From contig DASZIL010000093.1 in NCBI GenBank assembly GCA_035949255.1, forward strand, positions 1 to 34,795: 34,795 nucleotides of DNA, read 5' to 3'. The DNA is from GAS188 sp035949255 (GTDB lineage Bacteria; Pseudomonadota; Alphaproteobacteria; Rhizobiales; Beijerinckiaceae). Under the pieces are notes generated by a model that was not told where the DNA came from, ran no database searches, and saw only the letters and a list, made by a program, of their open reading frames with translations. The translations under genes and the position numbers were made by a program. Shown piece by piece: positions 16,838-24,420 of the stretch (within the stretch, counting starts at the first letter, position 1; every line of letters starts with the position of its first letter).

Positions 16838-17713
16838 ATGTCCAAGCATGGTCGCCTCGCCACGTTCTCGGCCACCGGCAAGCCGGGCTACGGCCTCGTG
16901 ACGGAAAAGGGCGTTGTCGATCTTTCTTCGCGCATGAGCAGTCGTTTTCCCACGCTGAAGGACGCAATCGTGGCGGGCGCCTTGCGGAGCCTTGTCGAGG
17001 AAGGGGCCAGCCTTTCGCCCGATCACGGTTTCGACGCCGTCGCCTTTCAGCCACCGGTCCCGAGGCCGGAGAAGATCATCTGCGTCGGCGTCAATTATCC
17101 GGACCGCAACGCGGAATACAAGGACGGCCAGGCGCCGGCGCCTTACCCGAGCCTGTTCCTGCGCACCGAGCGTTCCTTCGTCGGGCACGGCGCGCCGCTC
17201 GTGCGGCCGCGCGCCTCCTCTCAGCTCGACTACGAAGGCGAGCTCGTGCTCGTCATCGGCAAAGCCGGTCGGCACATTGCCGAGAAGGACGCGCTCGATC
17301 ACGTTGCGGCGCTCACGCTTTGCAACGAGGGCACGCTTCGCGACTGGGTGCGCCATGCGAAATTCAACGTCACCCAGGGCAAGAATTTCGAGTCGAGCGG
17401 CAGCCTCGGGCCTTGGCTCGTGCCTTATGTCGACGAGGCGCAGATCGCCGATATTCGGCTTACGACCCGCGTCAACGGCGAGCTTCGCCAGGATGACCGG
17501 ACCTCCCGCCTCATCTTCGGCTTTCGCTACCTCATCGCCTATCTCTCGACCTTCACCACGCTCGTGCCGGGCGACATCATCGTCACCGGCACGCCGACCG
17601 GAGCGGGCGCGAGGCTCGATCCGCCCCGCTATCTCAAGCCCGGCGACGTGATCGAGGTCGAAGTCGAGGGCGTCGGCCTCTTGCGCAACGGCGTCGTGGA
17701 TGAGGCGGGATGA
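16838..17713 (+). CDS. Fumarylacetoacetate hydrolase (FAH) family protein
   Basis: The protein is 291 aa from the ATG at 16838 (a TTG sits directly before it). The C-terminal FAH domain shows IICVGVNYPDRNAEYK, LFLRTERSFVGHGAPLVRP, LDYEGELVLVIGKAGRHIA (metal ligands), LCNEGTLRDWVRH, KNFESSGSLGPWLVP and GDIIVTGTPTGAGARLDPP. The N-terminal ~60 residues are the small cap typical of HpaG- and FAHD-like members. The family includes 5-oxopent-3-ene-1,2,5-tricarboxylate decarboxylase/isomerase, acylpyruvate hydrolases and 2,4-diketo-sugar-acid hydrolases. Next to HpaH, a role in opening or isomerising a ring-cleavage product is likely. Confidence 0.87.
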   Translation: MSKHGRLATFSATGKPGYGLVTEKGVVDLSSRMSSRFPTLKDAIVAGALRSLVEEGASLSPDHGFDAVAFQPPVPRPEKIICVGVNYPDRNAEYKDGQAPAPYPSLFLRTERSFVGHGAPLVRPRASSQLDYEGELVLVIGKAGRHIAEKDALDHVAALTLCNEGTLRDWVRHAKFNVTQGKNFESSGSLGPWLVPYVDEAQIADIRLTTRVNGELRQDDRTSRLIFGFRYLIAYLSTFTTLVPGDIIVTGTPTGAGARLDPPRYLKPGDVIEVEVEGVGLLRNGVVDEAG

Positions 17714-17801
17714 GGCGCGCGGATAAAAGGTTCGCGCCTGACCGCCTTGAACCGAAGGCCTTCGCCACGCTATTCACGCATCGAATTTTCGAGCTCAATC
17801 C

Positions 17802-18368
17802 ATGATGTCAACGATCGATCTCCTCTCCGCTCGCCGTTCCGTGGGGCCGAACTTCCTCGGCGAGCCGGGACCTACCGCGTCCGAGCTCGAGACGCTTTTG
17901 CGGATCGCCTCGCGCGTTCCCGACCATGGCAAGCTTGCGCCCTGGCGCTTCATCGTCTTCGAGGGAGAGGCGCGCGCAAAGGCGGGCGAGGTGATCGCGG
18001 AAGCCTTCGCCAAGGCCAACCCCGATGCCGATGCTAACCGTGTCGCGGCCGAGCGCAACCGCCTCGCGCGCGCTCCGCTCGTCATTGGCGTGGTGAGCCG
18101 CGCCGCCTCCCATCCGAAGATCCCGGATTGGGAGCAGGTGCTTTCGGCGGGCGCCGTGTGCATGAATCTCGTGACCGGCGCGCATGCGCAAGGCTTCTCC
18201 GCTTCCTGGCTCACGGAATGGTATGCCTATGATCGGCGCGTGCTCGCCGCCTTCGGGCTTTCGCCGCAGGAACGCATGGCCGGCTTCGTGCATATCGGCA
18301 CGCCGATCTCCGCCTCGCCCGAGCGGCCGCGCCCGAAGCTTGACGAGATCGTCTCCCGCTTCGCATAG
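17802..18368 (+). CDS. Nitroreductase family protein
   Basis: This 188-aa protein begins with the family signature DLLSARRSVGPNFLGEPGP (Arg residues bind FMN phosphate) and has SRVPDHGKLAPWRFIVFEG near residue 40-58, RAPLVIGVVSRA near 95, and a VLSAGAVCMNLVTGAHAQGF segment. The C-terminal GFVHIGTPISASPERPRP is also standard. It fits the small YdjA-like FMN nitroreductases, which reduce nitro groups, quinones or enoates using NAD(P)H. It lies 88 bp after the FAH gene and 42 bp before a flavin reductase, on the same strand. It may serve the aromatic module, but its substrate is not readable from sequence. Confidence 0.85.
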   Translation: MMSTIDLLSARRSVGPNFLGEPGPTASELETLLRIASRVPDHGKLAPWRFIVFEGEARAKAGEVIAEAFAKANPDADANRVAAERNRLARAPLVIGVVSRAASHPKIPDWEQVLSAGAVCMNLVTGAHAQGFSASWLTEWYAYDRRVLAAFGLSPQERMAGFVHIGTPISASPERPRPKLDEIVSRFA

Positions 18369-18410
18369 AGCGGCCTCACGAGCGCCCGCGCAAACGATAG
18401 GAAGACGCCC

Positions 18411-19013
18411 TTGTTCTACCGCACCGACAAGAACGACCACGGCCTGCCGCACAATCCGTTCAAGGCGATCGTGGCGCCACGCCCGATCGGCTGGGTCACG
18501 GCGATGAGCCGCAAGGGGGAGATCAATCTCTCGCCCTATTCCTATTTCAACGCCGTCGGCGATCGACCGCCGATCGTTGTCTTCTCGTCGGACGGCATGA
18601 AGGATGCCGCAAGCTTCGTCGAGGAAACCGGCGAGTTCGTCTGCAACTTCGTGACTTACGAGCTGCGCGAAAAGATGAACCTGACCTCAGCCTCCTTGCC
18701 GCGCGGGCAAAATGAGATGGCCTTCGCAGGCTTGACCCCGGCGCCATCCGTCCTCGTCAAGCCGCCGCGCGTCGCCGAGGCTCCGACCGCCCTCGAATGC
18801 AAGCTCTTGCAGATCGTGCCCTTGCGACCGCTCAGCGGCGCGCCCGCCACGAACCACCTCGTGATCGGGCAAGTGGTCGGTGTCCATATCGACGAGAAAT
18901 TTCTCAAAGACGGGCGGTTCGACACGCTTGGCGCCCATCCGATCATGCGCCTTGGCTATCACGATTACGCGGTCGCGACCGAAGGCTTCACCATGGTCCG
19001 GCCGGGCCGGTGA
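18411..19013 (+). CDS. Flavin reductase family protein (FMN-binding split barrel)
   Basis: The protein is 200 aa from a TTG at 18411, supported by AGGAAG at 18399-18404 (6-nt spacing) and by the first residues matching the family, FYRTDKNDHGLPHNPFKAIV. Conserved flavin-binding segments are APRPIGWVTAMSRKGEINLSPYSYFNAVGDRPP and GEFVCNFVTYELREKMNLTS. The TNHLVIGQVVGVH strand is also present. Such proteins reduce or carry FMN/FAD for partner monooxygenases, or act as oxidoreductases themselves. The FAD monooxygenase at 14332 normally does not need a separate reductase, so the partner is uncertain. It is the last forward gene before the convergent CoA-ester lyase gene. Confidence 0.85.
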   Translation: MFYRTDKNDHGLPHNPFKAIVAPRPIGWVTAMSRKGEINLSPYSYFNAVGDRPPIVVFSSDGMKDAASFVEETGEFVCNFVTYELREKMNLTSASLPRGQNEMAFAGLTPAPSVLVKPPRVAEAPTALECKLLQIVPLRPLSGAPATNHLVIGQVVGVHIDEKFLKDGRFDTLGAHPIMRLGYHDYAVATEGFTMVRPGR

Positions 19014-19022
19014 GGGCGCGGC

Positions 19023-19904
19023 TTATCCCACCCCAGCCGCCTTCGCGGCTTCGAGAAGGCGCTCAGCCCGCTTGATATGCGGGCGGTCGATCATCTCCCC
19101 GTCCAAGCCGAGCACGCCGGCGCCGGGATTTGCACGAAAAGCCTCGATGATCGCACGCGCCCGCGCGATCGCCTCGGCCGAGGGGGTGAAGGCCTCGTTG
19201 ATCGTCGCGACCTGGTCGGGATGAATAGCGAGCTTGCCGCCAAAGCCGTCGCGACGGGCCGCCGCGCATTCGGACGCAAGCCCGGCGAGGTCGCGGAAGT
19301 TCACGAACACGGTGTCGATGGGTGCGACCTCGGCGGCCGTGGCGGCGAAAAGCGCCAGCGCTCGCGCCAACCGGTAAGGGTCGGTATAGGCGCCGTCGTT
19401 GAGTCGGTTCGTCGAGGCCCCGACATCGGCCGAAAGATCTTCCGCCCCCCAGGTGAGGGCGGAAAGGCGCCGGCTCGCCCCCGCGTAGCTTCCCATGTTG
19501 AAGAGCGCCGCGGCGCTTTCGGTCGCGATCGGCAGGATGGCGATCTCGCCGTCCGGCAGATCGCTCTCGGCCTCGCGCACCGCGAGCTTCGTCGACAATT
19601 GCATGACATCCTGGCCGCCTCGGGATTTCGGCAGCATGATGCCGTCGGGCCGCGCGGGGGTGACGGTGTCGAGATCGGCCTCGAGCAAGCCTGAACCGAG
19701 CGGGTTGACCCGCACATAGATGCGCGGGCGCGTCTTCTTCCTGCGCGCCTCGTGGATCGCGTCGCGCACCGTCTTGCGCGCGCCCTCCTTGTTGGCGGGC
19801 GCGACCGAATCCTCGAGGTCGAGGATCAGCGCGTCGGCGCGCGATGCGAGCGCTTTCGCGAATTTCCTCTCGCTGTCGCCGGGCACGAAGAGCAGGGAAC
19901 GCAT
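19023..19904 (-). CDS. HpcH/HpaI aldolase-citrate lyase family protein (CitE-like CoA-ester lyase)
   Basis: This 293-aa TIM-barrel protein starts with the family signature RSLLFVPGDSERKFAKALAS. It then shows DALILDLEDSVAP (acidic metal-site strand), RIYVRVNPLGSG (substrate Arg), IMLPKSRGGQDV, ILPIATESAAALFN (Glu ligand), and LTWGAEDLSADVG (Asp ligand). Relatives split or hydrolyse CoA esters such as malyl-CoA, citramalyl-CoA or citryl-CoA. The segment FGGKLAIHPDQVATINEAF is typical of L-malyl-CoA/citramalyl-CoA lyases and CitE-like proteins. The specific CoA ester is unknown. It is convergent with the flavin reductase gene, with 9 bp between stops, and appears to be a single-gene unit. Confidence 0.85.
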   Translation of the reverse strand: MRSLLFVPGDSERKFAKALASRADALILDLEDSVAPANKEGARKTVRDAIHEARRKKTRPRIYVRVNPLGSGLLEADLDTVTPARPDGIMLPKSRGGQDVMQLSTKLAVREAESDLPDGEIAILPIATESAAALFNMGSYAGASRRLSALTWGAEDLSADVGASTNRLNDGAYTDPYRLARALALFAATAAEVAPIDTVFVNFRDLAGLASECAAARRDGFGGKLAIHPDQVATINEAFTPSAEAIARARAIIEAFRANPGAGVLGLDGEMIDRPHIKRAERLLEAAKAAGVG

Positions 19905-20183
19905 GGCCGCGTCGGCTCCTTTTCGAGGTTAACGATTGCGGCCTTACAGGCCGCCGCAGGCTTCCATGGGCCAGGAGAGCCGCCCAAGGCAAGCGCGCGG
20001 GGCCGAATGGCGTCGTCGGCAGGCGAGATGCATTGAAAAGAAATGGACAAGCATTCTCATGCCTTGGGATCAAATCACGAAATTTTAGTAAGGGGAATAA
20101 GTATTAAAGATCGAGACCAATCCAAAACATTTAAAATCGATGCCAGATCAATTGACGCGATGACTCTCTGGATCAACCCTCTT

Positions 20184-20200
20184 CGTTTCAAATTGAAACG
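20184..20200. promoter_or_regulatory. 17-bp perfect palindrome, possible operator
   Basis: The sequence cgtttcaa-a-ttgaaacg is a perfect 8-1-8 palindrome in the AT-rich region upstream of the coiled-coil gene. Its size and symmetry fit a dimeric repressor or activator site. The binding protein is not known. Confidence 0.4.
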
Positions 20201-20204
20201 AACA

Positions 20205-20220
20205 TTAAGGATTTATCAAC
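20205..20220 (+). promoter_or_regulatory. Possible CtrA binding site
   Basis: The sequence TTAA-ggattta-TCAAC matches the CtrA consensus TTAA-N7-TTAAC with one mismatch in the second half-site. It lies 61 bp before the ATG of the coiled-coil gene. Such a site would tie that gene to the alphaproteobacterial cell cycle; with one mismatch in AT-rich DNA, chance occurrence is possible. Confidence 0.35.
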
Positions 20221-20280
20221 CATGAATATTAAATAATTTGCGCTGATCACCATTGATTCTTTTTGAACGGGAGAATCTCG

Positions 20281-20796
20281 ATGCCGCTGGAAAGCCGACC
20301 ACAGGGCATTCGACGGATCGTCGCACGGCCTCAGGCGAGCGCTGACGCGGAGCCGAGGGACCTCGCCGAAGACCTCGACAACGTCATGCGCTTGATCCAA
20401 ACGCCCAAGCCCCAACCCGCGGCGGCGCCTCTGTTGGCGAGCGATCCTTCCCATCTCAACGCGGCGCTCGAGATGATCAAGCGCGCGGCGCAAGCCATGG
20501 ATGCGATGGAGGACCATGCGCACGTGGTGCAGGCGAAGGCGCAAGAGCTTGCCGAACGCGCGCATTACGACGTGCGCTCGGCGCGCCAACAGATCGCGGC
20601 GCTCGAGCAGCGCCTGTCGGAACGCGAAGCGGAAGTCGAGGAGCTCGAGGCCCGGCTCGCCGAAGCGGAAGAGCGGGCACAAGCGGCGAATGAATGGCTC
20701 GAGCGTTTCCAGGAAACGATCAACGCGGCCTTCGCCACGCGCCATCAAGCGGTGCCGGGAGAGGGCAGGGGCCAGCTCCGGACCGTGGTTGGCTGA
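20281..20796 (+). CDS. Coiled-coil protein of unknown function
   Basis: The protein is 171 aa from the ATG at 20281, chosen for its GGGAGA site 6 nt upstream. A short basic N-terminus (RPQGIRRIVARPQ) is followed by a Pro/Ala-rich linker. A long helical segment from about residue 60 to 150 is rich in Ala, Glu, Arg and Gln with heptad-like spacing (for example QIAALEQRLSEREAEVEELE), a confident coiled coil. There is no signal peptide or membrane segment. I do not recognise a named family; similar small coiled-coil proteins are common in Hyphomicrobiales. The promoter region carries a palindrome and a CtrA-like site, so a cell-cycle or envelope-related scaffold role is possible but unproven. Confidence 0.7.
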   Translation: MPLESRPQGIRRIVARPQASADAEPRDLAEDLDNVMRLIQTPKPQPAAAPLLASDPSHLNAALEMIKRAAQAMDAMEDHAHVVQAKAQELAERAHYDVRSARQQIAALEQRLSEREAEVEELEARLAEAEERAQAANEWLERFQETINAAFATRHQAVPGEGRGQLRTVVG

Positions 20797-20885
20797 TCCG
20801 CGCCTTCGCGAAGCGCCACGCGCAAGGGCGTTGAGCGGCCTTAAGCTTGCCGAGGCCTTACCGGAACGGCATGCTGCCTTGCGTC

Positions 20886-21308
20886 ATGCGCCAATTCCTG
20901 CATCGGCTCTCCGTTTCGACGCGCGGGCGCGGCCTCGTCGAGGTCACGGCTCCGATCGCCAAATGGGTCGGCGGGCAAAATATCGTCACGGGGCTCCTCA
21001 CGGTCTTCTGCCGGCACACATCGGCCTCGCTCCTCATTCAGGAGAATGCCGATCCCGATGTCCGGGCCGATCTCGAAGCCTTCTTCGGAAAGCTCGTTCC
21101 GGAAGGGCCGGGAATCTATCGCCATGAAAGCGAGGGGGAGGATGACATGCCCTCTCACATCAAAGCGGCTTTGACGAATACGCAACTCTCGATCCCTGTT
21201 GCCGATCGAGGCCTCGCGCTTGGCACCTGGCAAGGCATCTACCTTTTCGAGCATCGCGACGCGCCGCATCGGCGCGAGCTCACGCTTCACCTTCTGGGTG
21301 AGGGCTGA
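20886..21308 (+). CDS. YjbQ/UPF0047 family protein
   Basis: From the ATG at 20886 the protein is 140 aa, the family's normal size; in-frame starts at 20871 and 20847 are possible. Conserved features are the strand pair around TRGRGLVEVTAPIAKWV, GLLTVFCRHTSASLLIQENADPDVRADLEAF, the EGEDDMPSHIKAALT motif with its His, and GTWQGIYLFEHRD near the end. These define the UPF0047/YjbQ family, whose E. coli member has weak thiamine-phosphate synthase activity. The physiological role is not settled. The gene stands alone, 89 bp after the coiled-coil gene. Confidence 0.88.
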   Translation: MRQFLHRLSVSTRGRGLVEVTAPIAKWVGGQNIVTGLLTVFCRHTSASLLIQENADPDVRADLEAFFGKLVPEGPGIYRHESEGEDDMPSHIKAALTNTQLSIPVADRGLALGTWQGIYLFEHRDAPHRRELTLHLLGEG

Positions 21309-21432
21309 GCGGCGTCTTCCTGGCGCGCGGGCCACTTTTCCGCCGTTTACGTCGCCGCATGTCTTGCGATAGCTTGACCGGCGATTTCGCGGCCGTCCCA
21401 TCGCCGGCCGCTGCCGTTCACCGGAGGTTGCC

Positions 21433-22419
21433 ATGCCTTTCACCCGTCGCGGCCTTTCGGCCGGCGCGTTCGCCGCGCTGAGCCTTGGCCTTTTGGCCTT
21501 CGGCGCCAAGGCCGATCCGATCCATATCGGCATCGCCCAATGGGGTCGCCATCCGCAGCTCGACGCGGTGAACACGAATTTCCGCGCCGAGCTCGCAGCG
21601 CTTGGCTTCGTCGAGGGGAAGGAGGTTGTCTACGATTGGGAGGTCGCGAATTTCGACGCTTCCATCCTGCCGCAAATCCTCAACAAGCTGAAATCCGCAA
21701 GCCCGAAGCTGATCATGACCATCTCGACGCCTGTCGCGCAATCGGCGAAGCAAACGCTGAAAGGCGCCGGCATTCCGATCGTCTTTGCTGCCATCACCGA
21801 TCCGATCAAGGCAAAGCTCGTCACGGATTGGGAGCATGGGGCCGAGGACATGACGGGATCGTCGGACCAGCAGAACGCGGGCTCGATCATCGAATTCACG
21901 AAGAAGCTGATGCCGGGCATCAAGAAGCTCGGCGTGCTCTACAATCCCGGCGAGGACAACAACCTCTCCGTGCTCGAGCGCTTGAAGGGCGCGGCACAGC
22001 CGGCCGGCATCGAGATCGTCGAGGCCGGATGCGACAACGCCGCCGACATTCCGATCCGCGTCGCCGCGCTCAAAGGGCGCGCCGATGCGGTCTTCGTGCC
22101 GACCGGCGGGATGATGCAGCCCGCGATCCCCGCGATCTCGGCGGCGGCCGCCCAGATCTCGCTTCCTGTCTTGAACTCCACCGCGGTCGCGGCGCGCGAC
22201 GGTCTCGTGCTCGCGGGATATGAGGTGAATTACGACGAGGTCGGCCGCGTCGCGGGCGACATCGCGGCGAAGATCCTCAAAGGCGCGAAGCCCGCCGATA
22301 TTCCCCCCGTTCGCGTCGGCAAGGATGATTTCAAGGTCGTCATCAGCGCCAAGGAGCTCAAGAAGCTCGGCATGACCTTGCCGCCCGCGCTCGCCGATTG
22401 CCATTGCGTGGTCGAGTGA
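21433..22419 (+). CDS. ABC transporter substrate-binding protein, TrpX type (PF04392)
   Basis: This 328-aa protein starts with a secretion signal: TRR near the N-terminus, then a hydrophobic core AGAFAALSLGLLAFGAKA with a likely cleavage after AKA at about residue 27. The mature part opens with PIHIGIAQWGRHPQLDAV, typical of the ABC_sub_bind family, and continues with LIMTISTPVAQSAKQTL, PIVFAAITDP and KLGVLYNPGEDNN. Relatives bind tryptophan (TrpX), tyrosine or other small ligands in the periplasm. It is followed by the ATPase and permease genes of the same system. The ligand cannot be fixed from sequence. Confidence 0.88.
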   Translation: MPFTRRGLSAGAFAALSLGLLAFGAKADPIHIGIAQWGRHPQLDAVNTNFRAELAALGFVEGKEVVYDWEVANFDASILPQILNKLKSASPKLIMTISTPVAQSAKQTLKGAGIPIVFAAITDPIKAKLVTDWEHGAEDMTGSSDQQNAGSIIEFTKKLMPGIKKLGVLYNPGEDNNLSVLERLKGAAQPAGIEIVEAGCDNAADIPIRVAALKGRADAVFVPTGGMMQPAIPAISAAAAQISLPVLNSTAVAARDGLVLAGYEVNYDEVGRVAGDIAAKILKGAKPADIPPVRVGKDDFKVVISAKELKKLGMTLPPALADCHCVVE

Positions 22420-22495
22420 GGCAGTCGCGCGGCTTTCCTTCGCGCTCGTCGCAAGGAAAGGTGAGGGTGGTCTCGAGCGAACCGGCAGCCCCGTC

Positions 22496-23293
22496 GTGAG
22501 CGAGCCGCGTCCCATGCTCGCGGTGAACGGCTTGCGCAAGCAGTTCTTCCCCGGCACGCCGAATGCCCGCCTCGCTCTCGACGGCGTTTCGCTTTCGCTC
22601 GAACCTGGCTGCTTCTGCGTCGTGATCGGCTCGAACGGTGCGGGAAAATCGACGCTGCTCAACGCCGTCGCCGGGCAATTCCTCGTCGGGCCAGGCGAGA
22701 TCGTCCTCGACGGCGAGGACATCGGGCGCGAGCCGCTGCACAAGCGCGCCCGCCATATCGCGCGCGTCTTCCAGGACCCGATGACGGGCACCGCGCCCGG
22801 CATGAGCGTCGAGGAAAACCTCCTGCTCGCGGCCTTGCGCGCCGGCAAGCGTCGGCTTCGCTTCGGTCTCTCGGCGGCGCGACGCGCTCATTGGCGCGAG
22901 CGCCTCGCGCTTCTCGGGCTTGGTCTCGAGAACCGCCTCTGCGACCGCATCGAGACCTTGTCGGGCGGCCAGCGTCAGGCGGTGGCGCTCGTCATGGCCG
23001 TGCTCTCGGCGCCGAAGCTTCTGCTCCTCGACGAGCATATGGCGGCGCTCGATCCGGTCACCGCCGCCCTCGTGCTGCAAGCGACGGCCCGCGTCGTCGA
23101 GGAGGCGCGCCTCACCACCTTGATGGTGACGCACAACATGCGCCATGCGCTCGACCTCGGCGACCGCCTGGTGATGATGGATCAAGGCCGCGTGCGGCTC
23201 TCCTTGACGCGCGCGGAGAAAGCGGGGCTTTCGGTCGAGGACCTCGTCCAGCGCTTCCGCGAAAAGGACGATCGCGTGCTCTTGGCTTCGTGA
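22496..23293 (+). CDS. ABC transporter ATP-binding protein (TrpZ type)
   Basis: This 265-aa protein from a GTG start has all ABC motifs: Walker A GSNGAGKST at about residues 43-51, Q-loop VFQDPMTGTAPGMSVEENLL, signature LSGGQRQAVALVMAVL near 160, Walker B LLLLDEHMAALDP near 180, and the H-loop VTHNMRHALDLGDRL. It powers import of the ligand caught by the preceding periplasmic protein, partnering the permease 27 bp downstream. The DEHMAALDP version of Walker B is typical of this PF04392-associated transporter group. Confidence 0.9.
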   Translation: MSEPRPMLAVNGLRKQFFPGTPNARLALDGVSLSLEPGCFCVVIGSNGAGKSTLLNAVAGQFLVGPGEIVLDGEDIGREPLHKRARHIARVFQDPMTGTAPGMSVEENLLLAALRAGKRRLRFGLSAARRAHWRERLALLGLGLENRLCDRIETLSGGQRQAVALVMAVLSAPKLLLLDEHMAALDPVTAALVLQATARVVEEARLTTLMVTHNMRHALDLGDRLVMMDQGRVRLSLTRAEKAGLSVEDLVQRFREKDDRVLLAS

Positions 23294-23313
23294 ATTCTTG
23301 GTTTCGTGAATTC
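23282..23313. repeat. Imperfect 16-bp tandem duplication across the ATPase stop codon
   Basis: Two adjacent 16-bp units, ttggcttcgtgaattc (23282-23297) and ttggtttcgtgaattc (23298-23313), differ at one base. The first contains the TGA stop of the ATPase gene. The duplication lies in the short spacer before the permease ATG and looks like a slippage event. Confidence 0.8.
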
Positions 23314-23320
23314 TTGAATC

Positions 23321-24226
23321 ATGGACATCGTCAGAAGCTTCATCGAGCTCATCCCCGTGACTCTGGCGCAGAGCCTGATCTACGCCTTCGTTGCGCTCGC
23401 CGTGATGATCCCGTTCCGCCTCCTCAACTTCCCCGATCTTTCCTGCGAGGGCACCTTCCCGCTCGGTGGCTGCGTCTGCGGCGCGCTCCTGGCGATGGGT
23501 TATCAGCCGCTCACCGCGATGGCGGCGGGCGTCGCCTCCGGCTTCATCGCGGGTTCGGCGGTCGCGATGATCGCGCTTCGCTTCCGCATCTCGTCGCTGC
23601 TTGCCGGCATCATCGTCATCACCATGCTCTACAGCGTCAATCTGAGGGTGATGGGCCGCTCGAACATCGCGCTCTTCACCTATCCGACGATCTTCGACCT
23701 CATGCACCCCGGCCTCAATGAGAGCCTTCCCGGAAAGATCGCGCTTCTCGGCGCCGTCGTCGCGCTCGTGCTCGGCCTCCTCTTCGCCTTCATGAGGACG
23801 GAGAAGGGCATCGCGCTTCGCGCGGTGGGCGCCAATCTCGACATGGCGCAGGCGCAAGGCATCAGCGTCTGGTGGACCACCGTCGCAGGGGTCGGGCTTG
23901 CCGCATCCTTCTCGGCCTTCGCCGGCACGGTGCTGGTGCAATCGCAAGGCTTCTCGGACGTGAACATCGGCTTCGGCGTCGTCATCAACGGCCTTGCCTC
24001 GCTCATCATCGGCGAGCTTCTCGTCGGCCGGCAGACGGTCGCGCGCCAGCTTCTCGCGCCCGTCGTCGGCGCCATCGCCTATTACCAGGTCATCTCGGTC
24101 TGCCTCGCGCTCGGCCTCGTGCCTTCCGATCTCAAATTCGCCTCCGGCCTCCTCGTGCTCGCCATGCTCGCCGCGCCGATGCTCTTCGGCAAGGAGCGCG
24201 TGATGGCGCGCGAGAAGGTGAGCTGA
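23321..24226 (+). CDS. ABC transporter permease (TrpY type, BPD_transp_2 fold)
   Basis: This 301-aa integral membrane protein has about eight or nine hydrophobic segments. The N-terminal part carries SLIYAFVALAVMIPFRLLNFPDLSCEGTFPLGGC, a signature of PF04392-linked permeases. The cytoplasmic coupling region reads EKGIALRAVGANLDMAQAQGIS, the EAA-like contact with the ATPase, and is followed by LASLIIGELLVGR. It completes the importer with the binding protein at 21433 and the ATPase at 22496. All three genes are on one strand in compact order. Confidence 0.9.
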   Translation: MDIVRSFIELIPVTLAQSLIYAFVALAVMIPFRLLNFPDLSCEGTFPLGGCVCGALLAMGYQPLTAMAAGVASGFIAGSAVAMIALRFRISSLLAGIIVITMLYSVNLRVMGRSNIALFTYPTIFDLMHPGLNESLPGKIALLGAVVALVLGLLFAFMRTEKGIALRAVGANLDMAQAQGISVWWTTVAGVGLAASFSAFAGTVLVQSQGFSDVNIGFGVVINGLASLIIGELLVGRQTVARQLLAPVVGAIAYYQVISVCLALGLVPSDLKFASGLLVLAMLAAPMLFGKERVMAREKVS

Positions 24227-24256
24227 AGGTCACGCTCGGCTTGGGCGTATTCGCTT

Positions 24257-24350
24257 CGTCATGACCGGGCTTGGCCCGGTCATCCACGCCTCACCTCCAT
24301 GCGCGAAGGCGCAGAAGGCGTGGATGGCCGTGCCGAGCACGGCTATGACG
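24257..24350. repeat. Intergenic mosaic repeat, 'cgtcatgaccggg' type
   Basis: The left part, cgtcatgaccgggc-ttg-gcccggtcat followed by ccacgcct, contains a near-perfect hairpin. The right part, aggcgtggatggccg...cggctatgacg, is its approximate inverse, so the whole 94-bp element is a large imperfect palindrome. A related element is at 26945-27053. It lies between the convergent permease and DapB-like genes and may act as a bidirectional terminator. Confidence 0.65.
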
Positions 24351-24420
24351 GAAAGGGTCGCCACGACTATGCCGATGAAGCTCTCTATCCGACCGCTACT
24401 CGCCACTCGCTACTCGCCCT

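Larger units (their letters stand above)
19905..20280. other. 376-bp gap with AT-rich promoter region of the coiled-coil gene
   Basis: No gene is seen here. The left half is GC-rich leader of the reverse CoA-ester lyase. Bases 20075-20265 turn sharply AT-rich compared with the surroundings, as expected of a promoter region. They hold a 17-bp palindrome and a CtrA-like site listed separately. A GGGAGA ribosome site at 20269-20274 serves the ATG at 20281. Confidence 0.5.

Noticed and set aside
19023..19904. Calling the CoA-ester lyase gene the HpaI aldolase of the nearby ring-degradation module
   Set aside because: Its motifs are of the CitE/malyl-CoA lyase branch, and it is transcribed in the opposite direction.
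22358..23947. Reverse frame of 529 codons across the ABC genes
   Set aside because: It is rich in His, Glu, Arg and Asp as expected of antisense GC-rich DNA, and it overlaps two genes with intact ABC motifs.
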